This document shows positions 1-7,256 of a stretch of DNA of 64,000 nt, piece by piece (the first letter of the stretch is position 1; each line of letters begins with the position of its first letter). The notes under the pieces were generated by a model that made no database searches, was not told the DNA's origin, and was given only the letters and a program-made list of their open reading frames with translations. A program made the position numbers and the translations under genes. The stretch is from DAOVFN01 sp964484305. GTDB lineage: Archaea > Aenigmatarchaeota > Aenigmatarchaeia > QMZP01. The stretch is taken from NCBI GenBank assembly GCA_964484305.1, contig CAZAEI010000001.1, forward strand, positions 1 to 64,000, in the 5' to 3' direction.

Positions 1-39
1 ATAAACATATAACAGGCCCATGTTACTGGTGGGAATATC

Positions 40-120
40 TCTCAAACCAATTAAGCAAGAGTTCTGCATACCACCAGTCTTTGACTGGTGATAATGAGCT
101 CAACAACTAACCGTTTGAGA
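40..120. other. Structured intergenic region next to tRNA-Ala(CGC)
   Basis: An 8-bp closing stem (TCTCAAAC at 40-47 with GTTTGAGA at 113-120) encloses a perfect 8-bp hairpin with a TTT loop (72-79 with 83-90). It lies 3' of the minus-strand tRNA-Ala(CGC). The style (outer closing stem, GC hairpins with three-base loops) resembles the intergenic arrays at 6.6-7.0 kb and 30.2-30.4 kb. The transcribed strand is unknown. It could be a trailer or terminator structure or a small RNA. Confidence 0.4.
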
Positions 121-127
121 TTGGTTA

Positions 128-269
128 TGGACCGGCCGGGACTCCCTAGGAAGTGCCCCGGAGTTTCGGAGGGGCACTCCTTTTTGCTCCAGTTTTTTCT
201 TAAAAAAGCTGGTTGAACCCGGAGCCTCTGCCTTGCGAAGGCAGTGATCTGCCGTTGATCTACCGGCCC
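128..269 (-). tRNA. tRNA-Ala (anticodon CGC) with a T-loop intron
   Basis: The acceptor stem GGGCCGG pairs with CCGGTCC and contains the G3:U70 wobble that defines alanine tRNA; the discriminator is A (128). D-stem GATC/GATC; anticodon stem CTGCC/GGCAG with loop TTCGCAA gives anticodon CGC. The T-stem CCGGG/CCCGG is split: after TTCAA the sequence leaves the tRNA for about 70 bases (roughly 143-212) and returns as GT-CCCGG. The insert folds into two hairpins (CCAG...CTGG, then GGAGTGCCCC...GGGGCACTTCC) and belongs to the same family as the anticodon-loop intron of tRNA-Glu and the T-loop intron of tRNA-Ser(CGA). Removing it leaves a normal 72-base tRNA. No CCA is encoded. The exact splice points are inferred, not proven. 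Confidence 0.9.
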
Positions 270-301
270 ATAACCAATATTCGTATATCAAGAAATAAAA
301 A

Positions 302-435
302 TGGGCCGGGAGAGATTTCCGCGGAGGCGTTCTTTCCGTGTTTCGAACTCTCGATCTCCCGATTATCAGTCGGGTGCCCTTTCTGGGTCAGCCCTGCCAT
401 GCGGCAGGGAAACTAACCAACTAGGCCACCGGCCC
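302..435 (-). tRNA. tRNA-Ile (anticodon GAT) with two introns
   Basis: The acceptor GGGCCGG/CCGGCCC is perfect and the discriminator is A. Anticodon stem CCCGA/TCGGG with loop CTGATAA gives GAT. Two inserts break the cloverleaf. One of about 33 bases (near 379-412) sits at the 3' side of the D-arm, after GGTTAG and before GGC. The second, of 26 bases (316-341), sits in the T-loop between TTCGAA and T. Removing both gives a standard tRNA of about 75 bases. The T-loop insert shares the 12-mer CGGAAAGAACGC with the T-loop intron of tRNA-Glu, so it looks like a shortened member of that family. The gene is followed at 474-703 by tRNA-Glu on the same strand. Confidence 0.9.
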
Positions 436-473
436 AAATGGCAAGAGACAGCCTTCGGCTGTCAATCACCGGA

Positions 474-703
474 TGCTCCCGGCGGGATTTCCTGAACCAA
501 CCGTTTTCGCGGCAGCGTTCTTTCCGCAAACGCTTTTGGACGTTTACCTGTCCAAAAGGGTTCATTTGAACCCGCGTCTTTGGCTTTCCCCTTGGAAGTT
601 GCCCCGAACATCAGTGAGCAGGTAACTCCTTTTGACTCCAGACTTTTCTTGAAAAAGTCTGGTCGAGAGGCCAATATCCTTGACCGGGCTAGACGACGGG
701 AGC
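474..703 (-). tRNA. tRNA-Glu (anticodon CTC) with two introns
   Basis: The acceptor GCTCCCG/CGGGAGC closes the gene; discriminator A at 474. Anticodon stem TTGGC/GCCAA with loop CTCTCGA gives CTC. The first intron (about 78 bases, near 586-663) is at the canonical 37/38 site. The second (about 77 bases, near 487-564) is in the T-loop after TTCAAA. Removing both leaves 75 bases. The 37/38 intron is a relative of the T-loop intron of tRNA-Ala(CGC): both start CCAG, fold a T-rich hairpin, then read AAAAGGAGT and end CTTCC. The T-loop intron starts with the same 16 bases, GAACCCTTTTGGACAG, as that of tRNA-Ser(GCT). Reading frames here are artefacts of the tRNA. Confidence 0.9.
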
Positions 704-848
704 ACGTGCTTTCTTCCTGCCTCAATATAACCGAGGAAAGCAGGCAAGTGATTCGGTTATGTTAGTTGTAGTTTTATTTAAATATATTGCCGAGCGTGAT
801 AGATATATAAGCCCCGGGGCAAATAATTAACGTAAGCAGGGGATTTTT

Positions 849-1643
849 ATGACTGTGATAAAGGTGTTTGAGAGGCCCAAGCTCAAGAACCCCATCCTTA
901 TCGAGGGCCTGCCTGGTGTTGGGAATATTGGCAGGGTGGCTGTGGGCTATCTTATAGAGGAGCTGGGGGCCAAGAGGTTCGCCAAGCTCTATTCAGAGCA
1001 CTTCTTTCCCTTTGTCATGCTTCACGAGAACTACCAGGTTCACCTTCTGAAGAACGACTTCTACTACTGGAAGGCCAAGAAGGCCGGCCAGAGGGATCTG
1101 ATTCTCCTGGTGGGGGACTGCCAGAGCCTCTCCACTCACGGGCACTATGAGATAATCGAGAAGATCCTGGACTTTGTGGAGAAGTTCGGAGTAAAGGAGA
1201 TGTTCACAGTGGGCGGTCTGGCCACCGGGGAAATCGAGGACAAACCCAAGATATACGGCGCTGTCTCGGACAAGGACCTCGTGAAGAGGTTCAGAAAATA
1301 CGGCATAAACTTCTCAGCAGGAGAGAAGGTCGGCTACATAGTGGGCGCCTCAGGACTCTTCCTCGGGCTTGGTAAGGAGCGCGGCATGAAGGGTGTGTGC
1401 ATACTGGGTGAGACGTCAGGGTTCCCCATAGTAACAGACCCCAAGGCAGCCGAGGCTGTCCTGGACAGCCTCACCGAGATTCTGAAAATAAAGATAGATA
1501 TGAGCAAGCTTGAGCAGCGGGTAAGTGAGATGGAGAAGTTTATGAAGAAGATCGAGAGCCTCCAGAAGAAGGCCCTGATGCAGATATCCAAGGAAGAGAA
1601 GGCCCCTGTGGAGGGCAAGGAGCAGCTCAGGTACATAGGATAG
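849..1643 (+). CDS. PAC2 family protein (proteasome assembly chaperone-like)
   Basis: 264 residues. The N-terminal NPILIEGLPGVGNIGRVAV and the later GGLATGE segment are typical of the PAC2 fold, which is related to nucleoside phosphorylases and includes proteasome assembly chaperones in eukaryotes and PbaB-like proteins in archaea. The C-terminus (about residue 215 onward) is a charged coiled coil, as is usual in the archaeal members. The ATG is preceded by GCAGGGGA, a plausible ribosome binding site, and a TATATAAG box lies about 45 bases upstream. The family assignment is firm; the precise client (proteasome alpha ring) is inferred. It leads a run of plus-strand housekeeping genes. Confidence 0.85.
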   Translation: MTVIKVFERPKLKNPILIEGLPGVGNIGRVAVGYLIEELGAKRFAKLYSEHFFPFVMLHENYQVHLLKNDFYYWKAKKAGQRDLILLVGDCQSLSTHGHYEIIEKILDFVEKFGVKEMFTVGGLATGEIEDKPKIYGAVSDKDLVKRFRKYGINFSAGEKVGYIVGASGLFLGLGKERGMKGVCILGETSGFPIVTDPKAAEAVLDSLTEILKIKIDMSKLEQRVSEMEKFMKKIESLQKKALMQISKEEKAPVEGKEQLRYIG

Positions 1644-1684
1644 CTATTTAAATAGCATCCACCACTAAGGTTTTAGGTGTCCAA

Positions 1685-1888
1685 ATGGCAAACGATAAGA
1701 AGTACAAGACCAGATATGAGAAGACAAGGATAGTCTCGGCCAGGGCGCTTCAGATATCCCAGGGCTCCCCTGTTCTGGTGAGCGTGCCCGGGGGGGTCAC
1801 CAAGCCCCTTGAGATAGCAGAGCTTGAGTGGAAGGCCGGGCTCATACCCATAAAGATAAAGGAACAGGCGAAAAGGGAAGGTGATTAA
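1685..1888 (+). CDS. rpoK: DNA-directed RNA polymerase subunit K
   Basis: 67 residues, the normal size of archaeal RpoK (homologue of eukaryotic Rpb6 and bacterial omega). The core motif TRYEKTRIVSARALQIS, then SPVLVSVPGG and the C-terminal LEIAELEWKAGLIPIKI, matches the family along its whole length. RpoK stabilises the clamp of RNA polymerase. An ATTTAAAT box at about 1648-1655 sits 30 bases ahead of the ATG, so the mRNA probably has little or no leader. The order rpoK then enolase then S2 is a widespread archaeal arrangement and supports the call. Confidence 0.93.
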   Translation: MANDKKYKTRYEKTRIVSARALQISQGSPVLVSVPGGVTKPLEIAELEWKAGLIPIKIKEQAKREGD

Positions 1889-1939
1889 TCCCGCCTTATA
1901 GTGGGAGGGGTTTTTTAAGAAGCCTCCCAATAATTCTAC

Positions 1940-3118
1940 ATGATTCGCAACCTCAGGATGTACCCTGTTTTTACCTCCAAGGGAACGCCCTCTGTCAAGG
2001 TAAAGGTCTTCACTGATTCCGGATCATACTCTGCATCTGTACCGTCAGGGACATCCAGGGGGAGGCATGAGGCAACAGAGCTCCCTGTCTCCAGGGTCCT
2101 TAAGTTCTTCTCCAAGGTGAGGCCCCATTTCATGGGGCGCGACGAGAGCAACTGGGAATCCATAGACAGGACCCTGGAGGAGCTGGACGGGACCAAGGAC
2201 TTCAGCAACATGGGAGAGAACCTCGCCCTGGCAGTCTCCCTGGCAGTGGCAAGGGCCGCAAGGAAGGGTGAGCTCTGGAAGCTTGAGGGCCCGGGGCTCT
2301 CAGCGGCCTTTCCCATACCAGTGGGCAATGTGATTGGCGGCGGGGCGCATGGAGGTGGGGCGGACTGGCAGGAGTTCCTGCTCATACCCCACAGGGCCAG
2401 GAACCCGTATGAGGCAGTCGAGAGCCTCACAGCGGCCTGGCTCAGCATCGCCGAGGGGCTGCGGGAGAAGAGGCTCCTCTCTGGAAGGAACATCGAGAAT
2501 GCCTGGATGGCCAGGCTTGATAATGAGAAGACCCTTGAGCTGCTCTCGGATTATGCCAAGGACTGGGACATGAAGACTGGGGTGGACTTCGCTGCGTCAG
2601 AGCTCTGGAACGGCAGGGTCTACAGGTACGGGAGGGCCGGGAAGGAGTTCAAGCCCGGGAAGCACCTCGAGTACATAGAGGAGCTGGTAAAGGCCTACAA
2701 GCTCTATTACCTAGAGGACCCGCTCCATGAGGACGACTTCAGGCAGCACACCGTCCTCACGCACTCCCTCGGGGGGAAATGCCTCATTGTGGGTGATGAC
2801 CTCTACTGCACCGACAGTGTGAGGCTTGGCCAGGGAATCAAGCACAAGTCAACCAATGGCATACTGGTCAAGCCGAACCAGACAGGAACCCTGAGCAGGG
2901 CCAGGAAGGTCGTGAACATGGCCAGGAAGGCTGGCCTTGAGGTCATCCCGTCGCACCGCTCAGGTGAGACCGATGACGACTGGCTGGCTGACCTCGCAAT
3001 AGCCTGGGAGGCCCCTCTCATAAAGGCCGGAGTGTCTGGCCTGGACGTGCCCAAGCTGAACAGGCTCCTGGAGCTCTGGGAGGAGATACCCAAAACAAGG
3101 ATGGCAGGGCTGCCCTGA
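1940..3118 (+). CDS. eno: Enolase
   Basis: 392 residues, somewhat shorter than most enolases (about 420-430). Converts 2-phosphoglycerate to phosphoenolpyruvate in glycolysis and gluconeogenesis. Visible motifs: SGTSRGRHEA near residue 36 (substrate loop), the EDP and VGDDLY metal-ligand region, LVKPNQTGTLS with the catalytic lysine, and SHRSGETDD with the catalytic histidine. A TTTTTTAAG box ends about 25 bases before the ATG, suggesting leaderless expression. With PEP synthase, GAPN, TIM and FBPase in this window it supports an intact lower Embden-Meyerhof route. Confidence 0.95.
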   Translation: MIRNLRMYPVFTSKGTPSVKVKVFTDSGSYSASVPSGTSRGRHEATELPVSRVLKFFSKVRPHFMGRDESNWESIDRTLEELDGTKDFSNMGENLALAVSLAVARAARKGELWKLEGPGLSAAFPIPVGNVIGGGAHGGGADWQEFLLIPHRARNPYEAVESLTAAWLSIAEGLREKRLLSGRNIENAWMARLDNEKTLELLSDYAKDWDMKTGVDFAASELWNGRVYRYGRAGKEFKPGKHLEYIEELVKAYKLYYLEDPLHEDDFRQHTVLTHSLGGKCLIVGDDLYCTDSVRLGQGIKHKSTNGILVKPNQTGTLSRARKVVNMARKAGLEVIPSHRSGETDDDWLADLAIAWEAPLIKAGVSGLDVPKLNRLLELWEEIPKTRMAGLP

Positions 3119-3151
3119 TAGGTTTATAAGATTTGCACCAATATGCTATTC

Positions 3152-3514
3152 ATGTCAAAATATCAGACAGAAATATTAGAGATTAAAGGAACAGACCAGT
3201 TTGATGTCCTGCAGGCGACTGCATACCTAGCTGGTTTTGATGGCCGTACCAGATTCTGTAAAAGATCTTCAAGATTCAGCAGCAGAGAATACCCGCTTTG
3301 TAAAAGCACCTTATTTGCAATTCGTGGGGACTCCTGCCAGGGCAAGGATATGCCTCTGCTTTCAGAACCAGCTATATTGGTTGACAGAATTTATGACCAA
3401 GAAAAAGAAAAACCTTCAGATAAATTCATTCTTGAGTTTGATACAGAACTGGTGAATCCTAAATTTATGAAGAAGCTTCCTGAGAAGATAAAACACCCGG
3501 GTTCGCAACGGTAG
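3152..3514 (+). CDS. Hypothetical protein, AT-rich, possibly frameshifted
   Basis: An AT-rich stretch between enolase and S2 that breaks an otherwise conserved gene pair. The frame shown gives about 120 residues from an ATG 25 bases after a TTTATAAG box. Its middle (about 3235-3345) looks unlike protein, whereas the neighbouring frame there reads smoothly (VKDLQDSAAENTRFVKAP). The end returns to the first frame with an acidic/basic, protein-like stretch (DRIYDQEKEKPSDKFILEF). Two compensating frameshifts or a decayed gene would explain this. I recognise no family. Base composition unlike its neighbours suggests a late insertion. Confidence 0.4.
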   Translation: MSKYQTEILEIKGTDQFDVLQATAYLAGFDGRTRFCKRSSRFSSREYPLCKSTLFAIRGDSCQGKDMPLLSEPAILVDRIYDQEKEKPSDKFILEFDTELVNPKFMKKLPEKIKHPGSQR

Positions 3515-3593
3515 GCTGCGGCTGGTTTCTTGCAGTATATTTAAATACCTATCACTTTAATCTATTAACTGTTAAAATCGGCTAGGGGAGAAA

Positions 3594-4184
3594 ATGGCAG
3601 AGGAGATGCTGGTTAAGAAGACCGAATACCTGACTGCGGGGATGCACATAGGCATGAAGTCCTGCACGCCATATATGAGGCAGTTCGTCTACAAGATAAG
3701 GGACGACGGCCTGGCTGTGTTCAACCTGCAGAAGGTGGATGAGAGGATAAGGACAGCCGTCGAATTCCTCTCCAGGTTCAAGAAGATTCTGGTGGTCTCA
3801 AGAAAGGAGAACGCAGCCCCTGCCATAAAGGCATTTGCAGAGGCCGTGGATGCCAAGGCCATAGCAGGGAGGTTCTCCCCAGGGACCCTGACCAATCCGT
3901 CCTATAGGGGGTTCTATGAGCCGGGCGTTGTGTTCGTGGTGGACCCACTCATAGATGACCAGGCCATAAGGGAGGCAAGGAAGAGGAGGGTACCCATTGT
4001 GGCGCTGTGCGACACCTTCAATATATCCGAGGACATAGACCTCTGCATACCTACAAACAACAACGGCAGGAAGAGCCTTGCCCTCATGTTCTGGCTCATG
4101 GCCAGGGAGCTGCTCAAGAAGCGCGGGGATCTCAAGAAGGACTCTGATTTTAAGTACACCCTGAAGGACTTTGGAGGCGAGTGA
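3594..4184 (+). CDS. rpsB: 30S ribosomal protein S2 (uS2)
   Basis: 196 residues, typical for archaeal S2. Opens with the archaeal/eukaryotic pattern YLTAGMHIGMKSCTPYM and contains RRVPIVALCDTFN and DLCIPTNNNGRKSLALMFWLM, the diagnostic C-terminal half. S2 is a small-subunit surface protein. A strong TATTTAAATAC box lies at about 3537-3547, and AGGGGAG just ahead of the ATG acts as a ribosome binding site. L19e starts 2 bases after its stop, so S2, L19e and L18 are probably one transcript. Confidence 0.95.
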   Translation: MAEEMLVKKTEYLTAGMHIGMKSCTPYMRQFVYKIRDDGLAVFNLQKVDERIRTAVEFLSRFKKILVVSRKENAAPAIKAFAEAVDAKAIAGRFSPGTLTNPSYRGFYEPGVVFVVDPLIDDQAIREARKRRVPIVALCDTFNISEDIDLCIPTNNNGRKSLALMFWLMARELLKKRGDLKKDSDFKYTLKDFGGE

Positions 4185-4185
4185 T

Positions 4186-4824
4186 ATGGACATGGGTTCC
4201 CAGAAGAGGATTGCCGCAAGAATCATGAAGTGTGGGGTCTCCAGGGTCAGGATAAAGCCAAGCGAGGAGGTGGAGGAGGCCCTGACCAGGGAGGACATAA
4301 GGGGGCTCATCCAGAAGGGGCTGATATGGAGAGTCCAGAAGAAGGGGACGAGCAAGTTTGCTTCCAAGAAAAAGCTCGAGCAGAAGGGGAAGGGCAGGAT
4401 GCGCGGGCCCGGAAGGAGAAAGGGGACAAAGGGGGCCAGGAAGAATGACAAGACCAAATGGATAGAGAAGGTAAGGCCCCTGAGAAGGCTCCTGGCCGAG
4501 CTCAGGGAGAACGGCCAGATAGAAAGGCAGGATTATGAGGTTCTCTATAGAAGGGTCAAGGGGGGATTCTTCAGGAACAGGAAGCACCTTCTCTACTATC
4601 TCAGGGAGCACGACATGCTCAAGAAGGCCAGGAAAGGGGCTCCTGGGAAGGCCCGGGCTGTCAAGAGTGTAGTGAAGGGGATTCTGTCAGGGAAGCCTGA
4701 AAGGGAGGCCCCTCCAGAGAAGGCGGTGGCCAAGAGGGCCGGGAAGACAGCAAAGCCCAAGAAGACGGTGGGCAAGAAACCAGCGGCCAAGAAGGCCAAG
4801 ACAAAACCTAGAAAAGGTAAGTGA
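4186..4824 (+). CDS. rpl19e: 50S ribosomal protein L19e (eL19)
   Basis: About 213 residues. The first 150 match archaeal and eukaryotic L19e: QKRIAARIMKCGVSRV, ALTREDIRGLIQKGLI, and the basic GRRKGTKGARKNDKTKWI segment. About 60 extra residues at the C-terminus are almost pure lysine/alanine/proline (KKTVGKKPAAKKAK style), longer than the usual 150-residue protein. The ATG at 4186 is chosen because GGAGG sits 8 bases before it; a TTG further upstream lies inside S2. A similar basic tail is present on L18 next door, so the tails are a shared trait here, perhaps for rRNA or nucleic-acid binding. Confidence 0.95.
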   Translation: MDMGSQKRIAARIMKCGVSRVRIKPSEEVEEALTREDIRGLIQKGLIWRVQKKGTSKFASKKKLEQKGKGRMRGPGRRKGTKGARKNDKTKWIEKVRPLRRLLAELRENGQIERQDYEVLYRRVKGGFFRNRKHLLYYLREHDMLKKARKGAPGKARAVKSVVKGILSGKPEREAPPEKAVAKRAGKTAKPKKTVGKKPAAKKAKTKPRKGK

Positions 4825-4829
4825 TTCTT

Positions 4830-5525
4830 ATGACTCGGGGAAAGGTCAGGGTGATTGGCCACAGGAGGAGGAGGCAGGGCCGGACAGACTACAGGCACAG
4901 GCTCGGGCTGCTCAAGTCAGGGAGACCCAGGCTTGTTGTCAGGAGAAGCCTGAACAGCATATCCTGCCAGCTCATGGAGCATTCTCCCGAGGGGGACAAA
5001 TCCATCGTGACAGTGACCTCGAGGCAGCTTGACAGGTTCGGGTGGAGGGGCCCCAAGGGGAACATTCCCGGGGCATACCTCACCGGGCTGCTCTGCGGAG
5101 TGATGGCCAGGAAGGCCGGAGTCAAGTCAGCTGTACTGGACACAGGCCTCCAATCATCGACCAGGGGTTCCAGGATATACGGGGCGCTGAAGGGCGCCCT
5201 GGATGCGGGGCTTGAGATACCGCATTCCCCTGACGTACTTCCCCCTGAGGAGAGGATAAGGGGAACCCATATAGAGGGGTATGCAGAGTCCCGGGGAAAG
5301 AAGCCCGAAATATCCAGGCTCTTTGACATGGTGAGGGTCAATATCCTGAAGGGCAAGACGGTGAAGGCTGCCGGGAAGGGGACTGCTAAGAAGGTAGTAG
5401 TTAAGAAGGCTGTAAACAAGAAGGCTTCTGCAGAGCCTGTCCAGAAAGAACCAGTGGTTAAGAAGACAGCGAGCAGGAAGGTCCCTGCGAAAAAATCCGG
5501 GAAGGCCAGGGTGGGCAAGAGATAA
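4830..5525 (+). CDS. rpl18: 50S ribosomal protein L18 (uL18)
   Basis: About 231 residues. The archaeal L18 (eukaryotic L5) core runs to about residue 175: RRRRQGRTDYRHRL, RPRLVVRRS, AYLTGLLCGVMARKAG, LDTGLQSSTRGSRIYGALKG, and the domain ending around HIEGYAE. It binds 5S rRNA. The last 55 residues are a lysine/alanine/valine-rich tail like that of L19e. The ATG at 4830 is preferred over the GTG at 4821, which overlaps the L19e stop. It is the last gene of the S2-L19e-L18 run and ends convergently with the antiporter gene. The L18 neighbours usual in archaea (S5, L30, L15) are absent here. Confidence 0.94.
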   Translation: MTRGKVRVIGHRRRRQGRTDYRHRLGLLKSGRPRLVVRRSLNSISCQLMEHSPEGDKSIVTVTSRQLDRFGWRGPKGNIPGAYLTGLLCGVMARKAGVKSAVLDTGLQSSTRGSRIYGALKGALDAGLEIPHSPDVLPPEERIRGTHIEGYAESRGKKPEISRLFDMVRVNILKGKTVKAAGKGTAKKVVVKKAVNKKASAEPVQKEPVVKKTASRKVPAKKSGKARVGKR

Positions 5526-5554
5526 AGTCGGGCGCGGGCCCACATAGCAGGGTA

Positions 5555-6556
5555 TTATTCCATTATACCTGGATTGTTCTTGGTAATTCTCCTGATGAAG
5601 AAAGGAAAGGTTATTGTAGTGAATAATATCATAACAATCAGAGCGGAGTAGATGCTGATGTTCAGGAGGCCGACCTTAAATGCAACGAAAGCGATGGCCA
5701 ATCCTACTGCTCCCCTGGAATTCATTCCCCAGCCAACCAGATAGAGCTGCTTCAGGCCTAATCCGGTGAGGGGCTTGGTAAGCAGAACGCCAAATATCTT
5801 CCCAACTATTGCGATCACGATAATTACAGATAACGGCAAAAGACTCAAACTCAGGGATTCTAGACTGAAATGAATTCCCATGGCAATGAAGAAAAAGGGG
5901 ATGGCAAAGAGCAACAGGAATCTCTCTAAATGGGGTATCACATGCTTCTCCCTTCCTATGAATTTGTGCGCGGCTATGCCTGAGAAGAATGCCAGGATGG
6001 CACCGACAAGCAATATGAGCTCCCTTGTCATAAAGGACTCTGTGAAACAGTAGCCAACAAGAACGAACAAGCCCATCCCTATTATGTCATCAATAATACC
6101 TGAGCCCATCATCAGGGAACCGAGCCTTGTCTTAATCTTCTTCAGCTCCAGCAGCACCTCGGCTGTGGTGGCCTCGGCTGTTATGCTCATGCATATCCCG
6201 ATGGTCAGGGAGACCAGCAGGGGAAACCCCAGGGCCAGGAAGGCGACAAGGCCCATCAGGAACGGTGTCATGGCTGCGGAGACAGAGACAATCGCAGCAT
6301 CCCTCTCTTCCTTGCAGAACTTCCTCCATGAGATTTCCATTCCCGCCAGGAACATCAGGGATATAAGGCCAGCATCGCCCAGGCCCATGACAAACCCTGT
6401 GTTGGGCTCAAGGACCAGGTCTCTTAACGCAGAGGAGCCTATCACAATCCCTGCGATAATAAGACCGACTACAGAAGATATCCTCAATCTCTTGGCTAGT
6501 GCGGTGAAGAGATAGGAGACCAGTACACAGATTGCCAGGGTAATCACAAGGTGCAT
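5555..6556 (-). CDS. CPA2-type cation:proton antiporter (KefB/NapA-like)
   Basis: 333 residues, nearly all membrane: about 10-11 hydrophobic segments. Typical CPA2 features are GLIIAGIVIG near the start, LMFLAGMEI in the third to fourth helix, and SITAEATTAEVL followed by GSGIIDDIIGM, where the paired aspartates of the ion site lie. The family exchanges Na+ or K+ for protons across the cell membrane. It has only the transport domain, with no C-terminal nucleotide-binding (TrkA) domain, and is shorter than the usual 380-400. The ion specificity cannot be read from the sequence. The gene stands alone between L18 (convergent) and a structured intergenic region. Confidence 0.88.
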   Translation of the reverse strand: MHLVITLAICVLVSYLFTALAKRLRISSVVGLIIAGIVIGSSALRDLVLEPNTGFVMGLGDAGLISLMFLAGMEISWRKFCKEERDAAIVSVSAAMTPFLMGLVAFLALGFPLLVSLTIGICMSITAEATTAEVLLELKKIKTRLGSLMMGSGIIDDIIGMGLFVLVGYCFTESFMTRELILLVGAILAFFSGIAAHKFIGREKHVIPHLERFLLLFAIPFFFIAMGIHFSLESLSLSLLPLSVIIVIAIVGKIFGVLLTKPLTGLGLKQLYLVGWGMNSRGAVGLAIAFVAFKVGLLNISIYSALIVMILFTTITFPFFIRRITKNNPGIME

Positions 6557-6585
6557 GAATTCTATTTATGTTTCCTGTCTTATAA

Positions 6586-6962
6586 TGTTGCCTCTCTGCA
6601 ACCCCTGACTGAAGTCAGGGGTTTTATTGGTTCGGCAACAGCTATTGAAAACAAACTATGCATCCATCATCTGTTTGAAAACAGATGTTTTTTGTTTTCA
6701 ATATAATATTAAGTCATGTAGCTGGTTTCCGTGAGGCCGTGTTATCTCAATTACCACCGCTCACTGTCTTGCGGCTTTGCCGCGAGAGTGCTCTGCCTTC
6801 GGCAGGCACTGCCTGACGCTTTGCGTCAGAGCAGATGTGCCGCATCTCTTGTGCTGATGCACAAGAACCGGTGGGATGTTATCGGTTGGTTAAGATATTG
6901 TAATTGAGGGTTATTCCCCGATATAAGATTACCTTATGAAACCACTGGTCAAAGGCCAGTGG
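6586..6962. ncRNA. Multi-hairpin intergenic region, candidate structured RNA
   Basis: About 440 bases without a gene, filled with perfect stems. 6602-6621: 9-bp hairpin followed by T-rich sequence (terminator-like). 6644-6702: 12-bp outer stem ATTGAAAACAAA/TTTGTTTTCAAT with a 6-bp hairpin inside. 6746-6908: closing stem CTCAATTA/TAATTGAG, then CCACCG/CGGTGG (6754-6759 with 6869-6874), enclosing hairpins at 6768-6786, 6788-6809, 6809-6834 and 6848-6865 with loops TTT, TTC, TTT and TGAT. 6942-6962: 9-bp hairpin just ahead of the histone promoter. The nested multi-branch form strongly suggests an RNA. No known family is recognised and the strand is uncertain. Confidence 0.55.
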
Positions 6963-6970
6963 AATTCCTA

Positions 6971-6978
6971 TTTAAATA
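6971..6978 (+). promoter_or_regulatory. TATA box of the histone gene
   Basis: The sequence TTTAAATA lies about 25 bases ahead of the histone ATG, the distance expected between an archaeal TATA box and a transcription start. This implies that transcription begins at or close to the start codon (leaderless mRNA). The hairpin at 6942-6962 abuts it upstream, where a BRE would be expected. Confidence 0.6.
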
Positions 6979-6999
6979 AACCCTGACCAATTCTCTAGC

Positions 7000-7221
7000 A
7001 TGAGGAGCAAGGAGTTTCCCGCAGCCCCGCTTGAGAGGATTGCCAAGGAGGCCTCCAGGAAGAGGATATCCAGGGAGGCCATGAAGATAATCAGGAGCTA
7101 TATTCTTAACGATGCCCAGGAGCGGGCCGGGGAGATTGCCGAGCTTGCCAGGCACGCGGGAAGGAAGACCGTTCTCAGGGAGGACGTTGAGTTCATAACC
7201 AAGAGACAGCTTCCCATATAA
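7000..7221 (+). CDS. Archaeal histone
   Basis: 73 residues. A single histone fold: FPAAPLERIAKEAS (alpha 1), RISREAMKIIRSYILNDAQERAGEIAELARHAGRK (long alpha 2) and a final TVLREDVEFITK (alpha 3), closely following HMf/HMt proteins. These dimerise and wrap DNA. The spacing and length are normal, without tails. It is followed after 36 bases by the ureohydrolase of the hypusine cluster and may lead that transcript. Confidence 0.93.
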   Translation: MRSKEFPAAPLERIAKEASRKRISREAMKIIRSYILNDAQERAGEIAELARHAGRKTVLREDVEFITKRQLPI

Positions 7222-7256
7222 AAACAGTTCTGAACGCTTATTAGAGGTGTTAGGCC

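Noticed and set aside
100..765. Several open frames on both strands across the first 760 bases
   Set aside because: They coincide with three intron-containing tRNA genes and their flanks and have no protein-like features.
4600..5520. Lysine/alanine-rich tails of L19e and L18 seen as histone H1-like fused proteins
   Set aside because: They are continuous with full ribosomal proteins and lack any own start signals; treated as extensions.
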